A stretch of DNA of 64,000 nt, from the NCBI RefSeq assembly GCF_002021925.1, contig NZ_CP012546.1, positions 1,674,001-1,738,000 of the forward strand. The letters are read 5' to 3'. The translations under genes and the position numbers were made by a program. The notes below the pieces were generated by a model. The model was not told where the DNA came from, did not search any database, and saw only the letters and a list, made by a program, of their open reading frames with translations. The DNA comes from Campylobacter pinnipediorum subsp. pinnipediorum (GTDB lineage: Bacteria; Campylobacterota; Campylobacteria; Campylobacterales; Campylobacteraceae). Shown here in pieces: positions 37,137 to 45,294 of the stretch (the stretch's first letter is position 1; the number at the start of each line of letters is the position of its first letter).

Positions 37137-38711
37137 CTAAAATCTCTCAAAAAAATGCATCTGTGCTAGTATGTTTTCAATATCCATAACATACTCAAGT
37201 GCAAATTTATTTAGTTTGCTTTTACTTGTTATATCTTTTTTATTGTCATCTTTTAGTGTTATGTTGTTGTTTTTTAGATATTTTATAAAATCACCTGCTA
37301 TATCATGAATGGTATTTTTGCCATCAAATTTTAACATGATATAAAAATCATATTTTTTGGTATCTATAAAAAGCTCATTAAACTCAGTTGCAAAACCTAT
37401 GACAGGATTATCTGTTTTTAAAAAATACCTTATGTATGGCACAAGCTTTGGCTTTAGTCTAGTTTGATTTATCTCATAACGAATAGTTTCATATGGTTTT
37501 GATAAAAATACAGTATTTTTTTTAAGAAGTTCTATAAAACCTAGATATGAGTCTAGTTTGAGCTTTGGGTCTATCAAAGTCAACACATCTGCTAAATTTA
37601 TACTAGATGGATACATGCTATTAAAAAGCTCATATAGCCAATTATAATCATTTGGCATTATCTGTTTTTTCTTGTTTGTGTATATATCATTATCTTTTGT
37701 AAAGTGTTCGATAATATGAAGTTTGCTTATCTCATTTACCCCTATATCTTGTTTTAGCTCCTTAAAGGTATCACTATGGACAATAAGACTTTGTCTAAAT
37801 GTCCTAAAAGTAGCAAAGTCCATAAACTGCTCTTCATCTATCCTATCTTTAAAGTTTTGTTTCATAAATTCATCTGCACCTTCACTATCTCCAAGCATTG
37901 GAGCAAATATATCATTCATATCAATCTCGCACAGATATTCTAACGAGTGTTTTGAAAGATCATTTGCAAAATCTCTAAAATAAAAGGGATCATTTATGGT
38001 TTCAAGATATTCGTGTGCCATATACGAACTGTCATATTTTAAAATTTTTTCTATCCACTCTAATGATATTTTTGACTCATTATCATCTTTTTTTAAAAGA
38101 TAGTCTTTGTATACCCTTAACCCTTCTTTGGCTAGACTCAGCTTTTCGATAAGTGTTTGTCCATCTTTTGATACAAACTGCATATAGTCTTTAACAACTT
38201 CTTTAAATTTCCACCCAGGATAGACATTATAAGATACGTAAGCTACTCCATTTTTTGCTAAGTAATTTTTTATAGTTTTTAGTATAGCCTCTTTTACAAA
38301 ATCAGGCACCCAACTATATACCCCATGACATATGATATAATCAAACTTTTCATATCTAGCTAAAATCTCATCTGCTTTTGTTATATCGCCACATATAAGC
38401 TCTAGATTTTGAAGCTCTAAGTTACTCACTATCTCTTTGCCTTGCTTTATCTGCTCACGACTTAGATCAACGCCTACTATGGTAGCATTTGGATTATGCA
38501 GGGCAAATGGTATGAGATTTCCACCAAAAGAGCATCCTATCTCAAGTATCTTTGCATTTTCTGATGGTTTTGTGTCAAGCGATAAAAGCTTAGCACAAGC
38601 TTCAAGTTTCAAAGGGGAACATTGAGCAAAAGCAGATGATTTATATGTCATCTCATCATAGGAGGTTGAAAGCTCATCTACTATATCTTGTTGTTTGTCT
38701 GCGTCTGTCAT
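37137..38711 (-). CDS. Large methyltransferase with 'regulatory' domain (PF10119-like)
   Basis: The 524-residue protein has an N-terminal class I methyltransferase domain (about 40-180; SAM loop KILEIGCSFGGNLIPFA, then IVGVDLSREQIKQGK). A central predicted regulatory region (about 220-320) and a C-terminal domain follow. This layout matches proteins annotated 'methyltransferase regulatory domain'. It also resembles rickettsial outer-membrane-protein lysine methyltransferases as I know them. It heads the operon with the DUF4910 and ligase genes and lies 86 bases from a flagellin gene. Substrate could be flagellin lysines or the glycan. Confidence 0.82.
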   Translation of the reverse strand: MTDADKQQDIVDELSTSYDEMTYKSSAFAQCSPLKLEACAKLLSLDTKPSENAKILEIGCSFGGNLIPFALHNPNATIVGVDLSREQIKQGKEIVSNLELQNLELICGDITKADEILARYEKFDYIICHGVYSWVPDFVKEAILKTIKNYLAKNGVAYVSYNVYPGWKFKEVVKDYMQFVSKDGQTLIEKLSLAKEGLRVYKDYLLKKDDNESKISLEWIEKILKYDSSYMAHEYLETINDPFYFRDFANDLSKHSLEYLCEIDMNDIFAPMLGDSEGADEFMKQNFKDRIDEEQFMDFATFRTFRQSLIVHSDTFKELKQDIGVNEISKLHIIEHFTKDNDIYTNKKKQIMPNDYNWLYELFNSMYPSSINLADVLTLIDPKLKLDSYLGFIELLKKNTVFLSKPYETIRYEINQTRLKPKLVPYIRYFLKTDNPVIGFATEFNELFIDTKKYDFYIMLKFDGKNTIHDIAGDFIKYLKNNNITLKDDNKKDITSKSKLNKFALEYVMDIENILAQMHFFERF

Positions 38712-38736
38712 TTTATATCCTAAAAATATTTTAGGA

Positions 38737-38742
38737 ATTATA
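38737..38742 (-). promoter_or_regulatory. -10 box of the methyltransferase-DUF4910-ligase operon
   Basis: A perfect TATAAT on the minus strand lies 26 bases before the ATG at 38711, just beyond the flagellin terminator. Confidence 0.6.
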
Positions 38743-38751
38743 CTATAAAAG

Positions 38752-38780
38752 TATCCCTACCACCAAGAGCAGTAGGGATA
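38752..38780 (-). terminator. Terminator after the downstream flagellin gene
   Basis: A 9-bp stem (TATCCCTAC/GTAGGGATA) is followed on the minus strand by CTTTTATAG. It separates flagellin from the island operon. Confidence 0.75.
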
Positions 38781-38796
38781 AAAGAGTATTAAAAAA

Positions 38797-40347
38797 CTAT
38801 TGTAATAATTTTAATACGTTTTGTTGAACGCTATTAGCTTGACTCATAGCATAAGAGCCTGATTGAGCTAGTATGTTGTATTTTGAGAAGTTTGCTGATT
38901 CTGCTGCAAAGTCTACATCTCTTATTTGTGATTCTGCTGATTTTACATTTACCTGTGTTACTGTTATGTTATTTACAGTAGCTACTAGTTGGTTTTGAAC
39001 AGAACCAAGATCAGATCTGATAAAGTCAAGTGTTCTTTGAGCTGACTCTGCTATATCCATAACAGCCATAGCACCACGTAGAGTCATAACACCAGCTGAT
39101 TGAGGGGACTCCATTTCTCCTTTTGACATACGTTGAAATCCCATAGCCGCAGCTACCTTAGCATCTATCTGTCCTTTTATCTCTCTAAGTGATACTGAAT
39201 GCTGAGAGCCACCCTCATCACCATTCTGTCCAGCACTAAATGCTGTAGAGAAAGCTCCATTGCTTTTACCTTGATCTCCGCCACTTATCTTTATATCTCT
39301 ACCATCAAGACGAACAAGGTTAAGACGACCTACAAACATATTATCACCTAGCATCTTGCCGACCTTTGCAGACATACCAAGAGCTTCGCCTACTTTATTG
39401 TTTTGACCATCATCACCTGTCATTTTTATAGCACGACCATCACGACTTGTAAGTACAAGCTTACCTTGAGGATCTATAGAGGCTTCTACACCTGTTTGAT
39501 CTTTTACAGAGTTTATGGCATTTACAAGGGTTCCATTTTCATCATTTGCTTTTACATCAAGATCACCTATTTTAACACCATTTATAGTTAGAGATCTTAT
39601 TGTTCCACCTGATATAGCTTTTTCTGCTATTGCTGTAACATCAAATGTAGCTCTTACACCTGTTTTATCTGCTACTTTGTTGATATTTTCAGCTAAAGCA
39701 CCAAGACCTTTACCAAGACCCGTTGATATAACAGTAGCAGCTACTTTTACATTGTTTATACCATCAACGTTTATAAATGTAAGTGATACTGCACCAGCCG
39801 CACCTGTTATCAACTTACTACTCTCAAACCTAGTAAGTCCTATCTTATCAGATGTAGTAGCACCTATGCTAGATTTTACTGTTTGGTTTGAGTATGCACC
39901 TATTTGAAACTCTTTATTTGAGAATGTTCCATTTAGTAGTTGTTGACCGTTAAATGATGTAGAGTTACCTATGTTATCTAGTTCTTCCATAAGTCTTACT
40001 ATGTCAGCTTGTAGTGCTTGTCTTGATCTTGTTGTTTGACCATCTTGAGCTGCTTGAGTAGCTTTTACTTTGATAGTATCAAGTATTTTAAGTTGCTCAT
40101 CCATAGCTTTATCAGCTACTTGTATGATACCTATAGCATCATTACCATTTGCTATAGCTTGACCTAAAGCACTTGCTTGTGATCTTAAACTATCTGCAAT
40201 AGCTAGACCAGAAGCATCATCTGCTGCTGTTTGAATTCTCAAACCTGATGAAAGTCTACCTAGAGAGTTAGATAAGTTTCTGTTGTTACCAACTGCATTT
40301 GCATGTGAGTTCATAGCATTAATGTTTGTATTAATTCTAAAGCTCAT
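38797..40347 (-). CDS. flaB: Flagellin, downstream copy (516 residues)
   Basis: This is flagellar filament protein, exported by the flagellar type III apparatus. The N-terminal D0/D1 region ([19 protein letters not shown], then [20 protein letters not shown]) and the C-terminal helix region ending NVLKLLQ are essentially identical to the copy at 41639. The central region (about 175-400) differs by substitutions and gaps. The central domain is where Campylobacter flagellins carry O-linked nonulosonic acid sugars. It has its own sigma-28 promoter with a G9 tract beside it. The flaB label is positional only, since it does not have the sigma-54 promoter of C. jejuni flaB. Confidence 0.95.
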   Translation of the reverse strand: MSFRINTNINAMNSHANAVGNNRNLSNSLGRLSSGLRIQTAADDASGLAIADSLRSQASALGQAIANGNDAIGIIQVADKAMDEQLKILDTIKVKATQAAQDGQTTRSRQALQADIVRLMEELDNIGNSTSFNGQQLLNGTFSNKEFQIGAYSNQTVKSSIGATTSDKIGLTRFESSKLITGAAGAVSLTFINVDGINNVKVAATVISTGLGKGLGALAENINKVADKTGVRATFDVTAIAEKAISGGTIRSLTINGVKIGDLDVKANDENGTLVNAINSVKDQTGVEASIDPQGKLVLTSRDGRAIKMTGDDGQNNKVGEALGMSAKVGKMLGDNMFVGRLNLVRLDGRDIKISGGDQGKSNGAFSTAFSAGQNGDEGGSQHSVSLREIKGQIDAKVAAAMGFQRMSKGEMESPQSAGVMTLRGAMAVMDIAESAQRTLDFIRSDLGSVQNQLVATVNNITVTQVNVKSAESQIRDVDFAAESANFSKYNILAQSGSYAMSQANSVQQNVLKLLQ

Positions 40348-40371
40348 TATAAATCCTTTTAATGTTTAATT

Positions 40372-40394
40372 AATAACCTATCCTTATGGTTATT
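40372..40394 (-). promoter_or_regulatory. Leader hairpin with AAGGA loop, downstream flagellin
   Basis: The transcript leader begins with a 7-bp stem (AATAACC/GGTTATT) and the loop ATAAGGATA. GGA in a hairpin loop is the CsrA recognition pattern, and CsrA with FliW is known to control flaA translation in C. jejuni. A second GGA lies in the ribosome site AAAAGGAT. Confidence 0.6.
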
Positions 40395-40402
40395 TGATAA
40401 TT

Positions 40403-40429
40403 AAATCGGTTCAAAATTTAGAACCTTTA
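40403..40429 (-). promoter_or_regulatory. Sigma-28 (FliA) promoter, downstream flagellin
   Basis: On the minus strand TAAAGGTT, 11 bases, then ACCGATTT matches the sigma-28 consensus TAAAGTTT-N11-GCCGATAA. The -10 lies about 56 bases before the ATG. Confidence 0.85.
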
Positions 40430-40438
40430 GGGGGGGGG
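40430..40438. repeat. G9 homopolymer directly upstream of a sigma-28 -35 box
   Basis: Nine G on the plus strand (C9 in the sense of the gene) touch the TAAA of the -35 element. The other flagellin promoter has no such tract. G tracts of 8 or more are hypervariable in Campylobacter. Confidence 0.85.
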
Positions 40439-40727
40439 AGCAAGAAAATGTGAAAAAAATGCAAATTTTTTAGGAATTTTGTGAATTTTTTAAAATTTAT
40501 ATGAGAATTTTTTAAAGATAAAGATTATTTCAAATAGATTTAAAAATTTAATAAATCAAAATTCTGATTTTAAAAAATTTTATTAGTTTCGTTGCAGCTT
40601 AAACGTTGAGTAAAATGAAAAATTGTTTGATTGAATTTTGGATAAATTTATATGTTTTAAAATATTTAGAAATTAATTTTAATGATATTTACAAAAATTT
40701 AAATACTTTACTTTTTTATCAAAATAT

Positions 40728-41102
40728 TCAATCTTTTTGCAAATCTTTTTTGGTTTCTTTTAAAACTTCTTGTATGCTTTTTTTAAAATTTGGCAATATT
40801 TCACGAATAATTTTTTCTATGATTTCGTTTTCTATGTTGTCATAATCATGCGAAGACCAATTTCTAATACTTCTTATTCCCTTTAAATCTTTTTGATCAA
40901 ATCTACTTAATGTTTTATACTCTTGTGCTTTTTCCATTTTTTCAAATTGCTGATGAATCACATCAAAGTGTTTCATTATGGCTGGTTTTGCAAGTTTTTC
41001 ATCTTTTAATGCTTCAACCGTGCCTTTTTCTTTACAAATATCAAATATTTGATCTATTTTTTCTATAGCTAAACACAATCTATATACTACTTTACTAGAC
41101 AA
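40728..41102 (-). CDS. hepT: HepT-type toxin (HEPN RNase)
   Basis: I choose the TTG at 41102, which overlaps the end of mntA and has AAAGGAG 6 bases upstream. The product is 124 residues. The HEPN active-site motif R-x4-H-x-Y is seen as RNWSSHDY. The all-helical remainder (IEKIDQIFDICKEKG at the start) fits the family. HepT is neutralised by its partner MntA, which adds AMP to the motif tyrosine. The pair lies between two flagellin genes, which is an unusual position. Confidence 0.87.
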   Translation of the reverse strand: MSSKVVYRLCLAIEKIDQIFDICKEKGTVEALKDEKLAKPAIMKHFDVIHQQFEKMEKAQEYKTLSRFDQKDLKGIRSIRNWSSHDYDNIENEIIEKIIREILPNFKKSIQEVLKETKKDLQKD

Positions 41103-41418
41103 AAATAGCTCCTTTTGTAATCTTGTTGTTATATAGTCTTTCTTTATTGTAATAATCACAAATATCAACAGATTTGTGAAATTTAGCTGAAATTTTTGCC
41201 TTTAATTTTTCTAAATATTCAAGTATACCATAAACATCAAGCCTATCTAAAAAATCTATCTTATCTGCAAAAATAACTATATCAATATCTGAGTTTTCAT
41301 CTGCATATCCTTTAGCATAGCTTCCAAAAAGTCCTATTTCTTTGATACCATCTTCTTGAAGCTGTGGCTTTATTTGAGCTAAATATTTAAGTATCTCTTC
41401 TTTTGTCAAAACAGACAT
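41095..41418 (-). CDS. mntA: MntA-type nucleotidyltransferase antitoxin
   Basis: This 107-residue minimal nucleotidyltransferase has the exact motif G-S-x10-D-x-D (GSYAKGYADENSDID). It is upstream of and overlaps hepT by 8 bases. The family AMPylates the HepT tyrosine and so blocks the toxin. A third acidic residue is likely in KSVDICDYY. Confidence 0.9.
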   Translation of the reverse strand: MSVLTKEEILKYLAQIKPQLQEDGIKEIGLFGSYAKGYADENSDIDIVIFADKIDFLDRLDVYGILEYLEKLKAKISAKFHKSVDICDYYNKERLYNNKITKGAIFV

Positions 41419-41600
41419 TTTATATCCTTAATTGTTTTTTAAATAATTAAACCCTTTGTTATCTATGATTTACAAGTTTTTCTTAAGCAAAATCTATTTT
41501 TGATCAACAAACAATATAATAAATTTTTAGAGATAAAAATAAGCTTATAAAATCATATGATGGTAAGAAAAATTTAATTTTTGCTTTTTATGATATAAAT

Positions 41601-41627
41601 TTTACAGCCAAAACTTTTGGCTGTAAA
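41601..41627 (-). terminator. Terminator after the upstream flagellin gene
   Basis: A near-perfect 13-bp palindrome (TTTACAGCCAAAA/TTTTGGCTGTAAA with one central base) is followed on the minus strand by ATTTATAT. It lies 12 bases beyond the flagellin stop. Confidence 0.85.
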
Positions 41628-41638
41628 GAATAATTAAA

Positions 41639-43165
41639 TTACTGAAGTAATTTTAATACGTTTTGTTGAACACTATTAGCTTGACTCATAGCATAAGAGC
41701 CTGATTGAGCTAGTATGTTGTATTTTGAGAAGTTTGCTGATTCTGCTGCAAAGTCTACATCTCTTATTTGTGATTCTGCTGATTTTACGTTTACCTGTGT
41801 TACTGTTATGTTATTTACAGTAGCTACTAGTTGGTTTTGAACAGAACCAAGATCAGATCTAATAAAGTCTAGTGTTCTTTGAGCTGACTCGGCTATATCC
41901 ATAACAGCCATAGCACCACGTAGTGTCATAACACCTGCTGATTGGGCAGAGGTCATTTCTCCTTTTGTCATTCTTTGAAATCCCATAGCTGCAGCAGTAT
42001 TTGAAGCTATCTGTCCTTTTATCTCTCTTAGTGATACAGATGCTTGATTTCCACCATCAGCACTAAATGCGACAGAAAATTTACCACTATTATCACTACT
42101 ACTTATCTTTATATCTCTACCATCAAGTCTTACAAGGTTAAGGCGACCGATAAACATGTTTTTACTTAGTGAAATCTTATCTGACACACCTAAACGCGCA
42201 CCGATTTTATCATCACCTGCTTTTTCTCCGCCAGAAATTTTTATAGCACGACCATCACGACTTGTAAGCACAAGCTTTCCTTGTGGATCTATAGATGCTT
42301 CTACACCTGTTTGATCTTTTACAGAGTTTATGGCATTTACAAGGGTTCCATTGCTATCATTTGCTTTAACCTCAAGATCACCTATTTTAACACCATTTAT
42401 ATTTAATGAAACTATAGATCCAGCAGTAATAGCTTTACTGGCTATAATAGTTACATCAAACGTAGCTCTTACACCACTTTGATCTGCTACTTTGTTGATG
42501 TTTTCAGCTAAAGCACCAATACCTTTGCCAAGACCATAAGATAGTTCTGTAGCTGCAACTTTTACATTGTTTATACCATCTACGTTTATAAAGGTAAGTG
42601 TTACTGCACCAGCCGCACCTGCTGTTATCAGCTTGCTACTCTCAAACCTAGTAAGTCCTATCTTATCAGATGTAGTAGCACCTATGCTAGATTTTACTGT
42701 TTGGTTTGAGTATGCACCTATTTGAAACTCTTTATTTGAGAATGTTCCATTTAGTAGTTGTTGACCGTTAAATGATGTAGAGTTACCTATGTTATCTAGT
42801 TCTTCCATAAGTCTTACTATGTCAGCTTGTAGTGCTTGTCTTGATCTTGTTGTTTGACCATCTTGAGCTGCTTGAGTAGCTTTTACTTTTATAGTATCAA
42901 GTATTTTAAGTTGTTCATCCATAGCTTTATCAGCTACTTGTATGATACCTATAGCATCATTACCATTTGCTATAGCTTGACCTAAAGCACTTGCTTGTGA
43001 TCTTAAACTATCTGCAATAGCTAGACCAGAAGCATCATCTGCTGCTGTTTGAATTCTCAAACCTGATGAAAGTCTACCTAGAGAGTTAGATAAGTTTCTG
43101 TTGTTACCAACTGCATTTGCATGTGAGTTCATAGCATTAATGTTTGTATTAATTCTAAAGCTCAT
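41639..43165 (-). CDS. flaA: Flagellin, upstream copy (508 residues)
   Basis: The gene has the same N-terminal and C-terminal regions as the downstream flagellin, with a diverged centre (about residues 175-395). The first 560 or so bases and the last 260 or so are almost identical between the two genes, so recombination between them is likely. It has a sigma-28 promoter with a perfect TAAAGTTT -35. The flaA label is positional. No cleavable signal peptide is present, as expected for flagellar export. Confidence 0.95.
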   Translation of the reverse strand: MSFRINTNINAMNSHANAVGNNRNLSNSLGRLSSGLRIQTAADDASGLAIADSLRSQASALGQAIANGNDAIGIIQVADKAMDEQLKILDTIKVKATQAAQDGQTTRSRQALQADIVRLMEELDNIGNSTSFNGQQLLNGTFSNKEFQIGAYSNQTVKSSIGATTSDKIGLTRFESSKLITAGAAGAVTLTFINVDGINNVKVAATELSYGLGKGIGALAENINKVADQSGVRATFDVTIIASKAITAGSIVSLNINGVKIGDLEVKANDSNGTLVNAINSVKDQTGVEASIDPQGKLVLTSRDGRAIKISGGEKAGDDKIGARLGVSDKISLSKNMFIGRLNLVRLDGRDIKISSSDNSGKFSVAFSADGGNQASVSLREIKGQIASNTAAAMGFQRMTKGEMTSAQSAGVMTLRGAMAVMDIAESAQRTLDFIRSDLGSVQNQLVATVNNITVTQVNVKSAESQIRDVDFAAESANFSKYNILAQSGSYAMSQANSVQQNVLKLLQ

Positions 43166-43189
43166 TATAAATCCTTTTAATGTTTAATT

Positions 43190-43212
43190 AATAACCTATC
43201 CTTATGGTTATT
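43190..43212 (-). promoter_or_regulatory. Leader hairpin with AAGGA loop, upstream flagellin
   Basis: The same 7-bp stem and ATAAGGATA loop as in the other flagellin leader, fully conserved. It is a candidate CsrA site. Confidence 0.6.
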
Positions 43213-43220
43213 TGCTAATA

Positions 43221-43247
43221 AAATCGGTTTAAAATTTAAAAACTTTA
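43221..43247 (-). promoter_or_regulatory. Sigma-28 (FliA) promoter, upstream flagellin
   Basis: Minus strand TAAAGTTT, 11 bases, ACCGATTT. The -35 is a perfect consensus match and the spacing is exact. Confidence 0.88.
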
Positions 43248-43440
43248 TAGTTAAAATGAAAAAATTTGTAAAAAATGCAAAATTTTTGAAAAATATCAAA
43301 ATTTGGTTATTATTTATAATAAAAATGATAAAAAAAACAAAGTAAATTTTAAACCAAAAAATATAACTTATCATAAAAAGTCATATACTAAAATCATATA
43401 AAGATTTTTTATATTATTCAAAGAATTATGAAATTAAAGA

Positions 43441-43719
43441 TTATTGTATAGAAATTTTAAGCTCTTTTAACCCCACAGCTTTAGCATATTTTAAAATCGT
43501 GCTAAATTTTGAATCTATCGACTGTTCAAATCTAGCTAAATTTGACTGCTTCATATTCATTTTTTTAGCAATCTGTGTTTGTGTCATATTGCTTTTGATT
43601 CTAGCTTTTATAAGTTGTTTTTTAAGTTCAAATTCATGTATTAAAGCTTCATACTCTTTTTTAAACTCTTCATCTTTCATCATCTCGTTAAATACACTAT
43701 CAAAACTAATTGTTCCCAT
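43441..43719 (-). CDS. XRE-family antitoxin, orphaned
   Basis: The 92-residue protein starts at ATG 43719 (MGTISFDSVF). It has a C-terminal helix-turn-helix, with MTQTQIAKKMNMKQSNLARFE as the DNA-binding region. Size and layout match the antitoxin of HigBA/RelE-type modules, in which the toxin gene comes first. Here the toxin is a ruin that overlaps the antitoxin start (43706-43917), so this gene is probably an orphan. Confidence 0.82.
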   Translation of the reverse strand: MGTISFDSVFNEMMKDEEFKKEYEALIHEFELKKQLIKARIKSNMTQTQIAKKMNMKQSNLARFEQSIDSKFSTILKYAKAVGLKELKISIQ

Positions 43720-43917
43720 TTTCAAATTCTTTTAATCTAGCTTTTGCTATTTGTATTATTGATCTTGGTAGTTTATCTTTTTTTGACTGCACTTATTAAT
43801 ACTAAAATTTGCTTTTTTGATAACAATAGATACTTCGCGCTATACCTTCACTTGATTTTGTTTTTATTTCCAAAACCCATCTTGCAAACTTTTTGTGTGT
43901 GGTTTGCTAAGTTGGTT
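43706..43917 (-). pseudogene. Degraded HigB/RelE-type toxin
   Basis: Minus-strand frames give, in order, NQLSKPHTKSLQDGFW, LEIKTKSSEGIARSIYCYQK, KQILVLISAVKK and DKLPRSIIQIAKARLKEF. Together these follow the HigB/Gp49-like pattern (KPHSK-LKDGLWEIR, then KKTP--EI-IAK-RLKEF). At least three frame changes separate them, one at an A7 run. The N-terminal 40 residues are missing. The end overlaps the antitoxin start, as in intact modules. Confidence 0.75.
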
Positions 43918-44042
43918 TCATTATACTATATAGCTACTTTAATATTTTTTTATTGATTAAATCATTAATGATACAAAAAGTCAAAAGATTTTAATATAAA
44001 ATTTGCCAGCAAAAAGATATATTTCACTAGCAAAATGCAAAA

Positions 44043-44477
44043 TCAAAATGGATTTACTATCATAATCCAAATAATTACAAGCATACAAACCGTAGGAACT
44101 TCGTTGTACGCTCTAAAAAACATACCATCTCTTTTACAGGTTTTGTTTTTTAGTTGTTTCATATAGCTACCAAGATGAAAATGATAAGCCGCCATAAGCA
44201 CAACTATCACAAGCTTTAGATGAATATGTCCTGTTTTAAGCAAGTCAGGCATAGCCAAAAGTATCAAAGCACCAGTAGCAAAAGAGCCTATAAGCGCTGG
44301 ATAGCCTATATATTTATACATCTTATATTCCATCACCTCAACTATCTTTACATACTCAGGATTGTGGATATTTTCAGCGTGATACACATAAAGTCTTGGC
44401 TGATAAAAAAGCATAGCCATCCAAGATATAAAAAATATGTAGTGTAAAAATTTAAAATATAAATAATAATCCGCCAT
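44043..44477 (-). CDS. hemJ: Protoporphyrinogen IX oxidase HemJ
   Basis: The 144-residue integral membrane protein has four spans. The family motifs FKFLHYIFFISWMAMLFYQPRL and VYHAE contain the conserved His and Arg. HemJ oxidises protoporphyrinogen to protoporphyrin in haem synthesis. It is the last gene of the glmM-lspA-TM2-hemJ unit. C. jejuni has glmM-lspA and a membrane protein of this kind adjacent. Confidence 0.85.
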   Translation of the reverse strand: MADYYLYFKFLHYIFFISWMAMLFYQPRLYVYHAENIHNPEYVKIVEVMEYKMYKYIGYPALIGSFATGALILLAMPDLLKTGHIHLKLVIVVLMAAYHFHLGSYMKQLKNKTCKRDGMFFRAYNEVPTVCMLVIIWIMIVNPF

Positions 44478-44486
44478 CTTCTCCTC

Positions 44487-44846
44487 CTATCTAAATAAAA
44501 TTTCTTTTTTGGCCTCAAGCTCGGCTTTTGTTATCTTGTTTTGTTCGTAAAGTTCATAAAGCTTTTTTAGCTCTTCTTCTTTGTCTTTTAGCTCTAGGTC
44601 TTTTTTAAAACTATCTTTTTTTAGGTTTTGTTCTATACAAACACCTATCAAAAACACATCCATAAGCCACCAAATACCCCAGATGATTAAAAATATCCAA
44701 CCTATAAATATCCAAGCAAAAGCACTTCCGACAAAAAATAGTCCCATCATAAAAAAGCCACTTATAAACCTTCCAAGATAGAGCCTATGGGCACCAAGCC
44801 AACCCACAAAAAACCAAAGAGCATAAGCTATATAAGGGTTATTCAT
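44487..44846 (-). CDS. TM2-domain protein with short C-terminal helix
   Basis: The 119-residue protein has a TM2 domain (about residues 5-72; GWLGAHRLYLGRF is the hallmark, followed by two spans). A C-terminal SHOCT-like segment follows (ELKKLYELYEQNKITKAELE). It overlaps lspA by 8 bases. Function is unknown. Confidence 0.82.
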   Translation of the reverse strand: MNNPYIAYALWFFVGWLGAHRLYLGRFISGFFMMGLFFVGSAFAWIFIGWIFLIIWGIWWLMDVFLIGVCIEQNLKKDSFKKDLELKDKEEELKKLYELYEQNKITKAELEAKKEILFR

Positions 44847-45291
44847 CTTTTTCCTTTTTAATGAAGTTTTTTATAATAATCAAAAACACAGATATGTTTA
44901 TCATCACATCAGCGAAGTTAAATATCGCAAACTCAAACCACTTATGCCAAAATACATAATCAACCACTGCACCATAAGTAAACCTATCTAGTATGTTTGA
45001 TATCCCAGAGCCAAAAATCATCGCAAAGTTTATTAGGTTTGATTTTAGGAGTTTTTTTTCATACAAAAGATAGCCAAATAGCGCAAAAATAAGTGCAATT
45101 TGCACAAATTTCAAGTTTTGGGCCAAAAATGCAAACATAGAAAAAGCGACACCGGTATTGTAAGCAAGGACAAGCGAGATATACTCGCCGTTAAGCTGAT
45201 AGTTTGTGCTTACAAAAAAGTATTTTATAGCTTGGTCTATAACCAAGATAACAACAAAAACCGATAAAAAAGTATAAATTTGTCTTTTCAA
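44839..45291 (-). CDS. lspA: Lipoprotein signal peptidase II
   Basis: LspA cleaves prolipoprotein signal peptides. The 150-residue four-span protein has the substrate-pocket LAYNTGVAFS and catalytic Asp motifs NILDRFTYGAVVDYV and FNFADVMI. It is preceded by glmM with a 3-base gap. Confidence 0.95.
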   Translation of the reverse strand: MKRQIYTFLSVFVVILVIDQAIKYFFVSTNYQLNGEYISLVLAYNTGVAFSMFAFLAQNLKFVQIALIFALFGYLLYEKKLLKSNLINFAMIFGSGISNILDRFTYGAVVDYVFWHKWFEFAIFNFADVMINISVFLIIIKNFIKKEKDE

Positions 45292-45294
45292 AGC

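Noticed and set aside
40348-40727. Sigma-54 promoter before the downstream flagellin
   Set aside because: C. jejuni flaB uses sigma-54, but I saw no TGGCAC-N5-TTGC arrangement here and the sigma-28 match is clear.
40606-40845. 79-residue plus-strand frame in the flagellin intergenic region
   Set aside because: It overlaps the hepT end on the opposite strand, is AT-rich and lacks a ribosome site.
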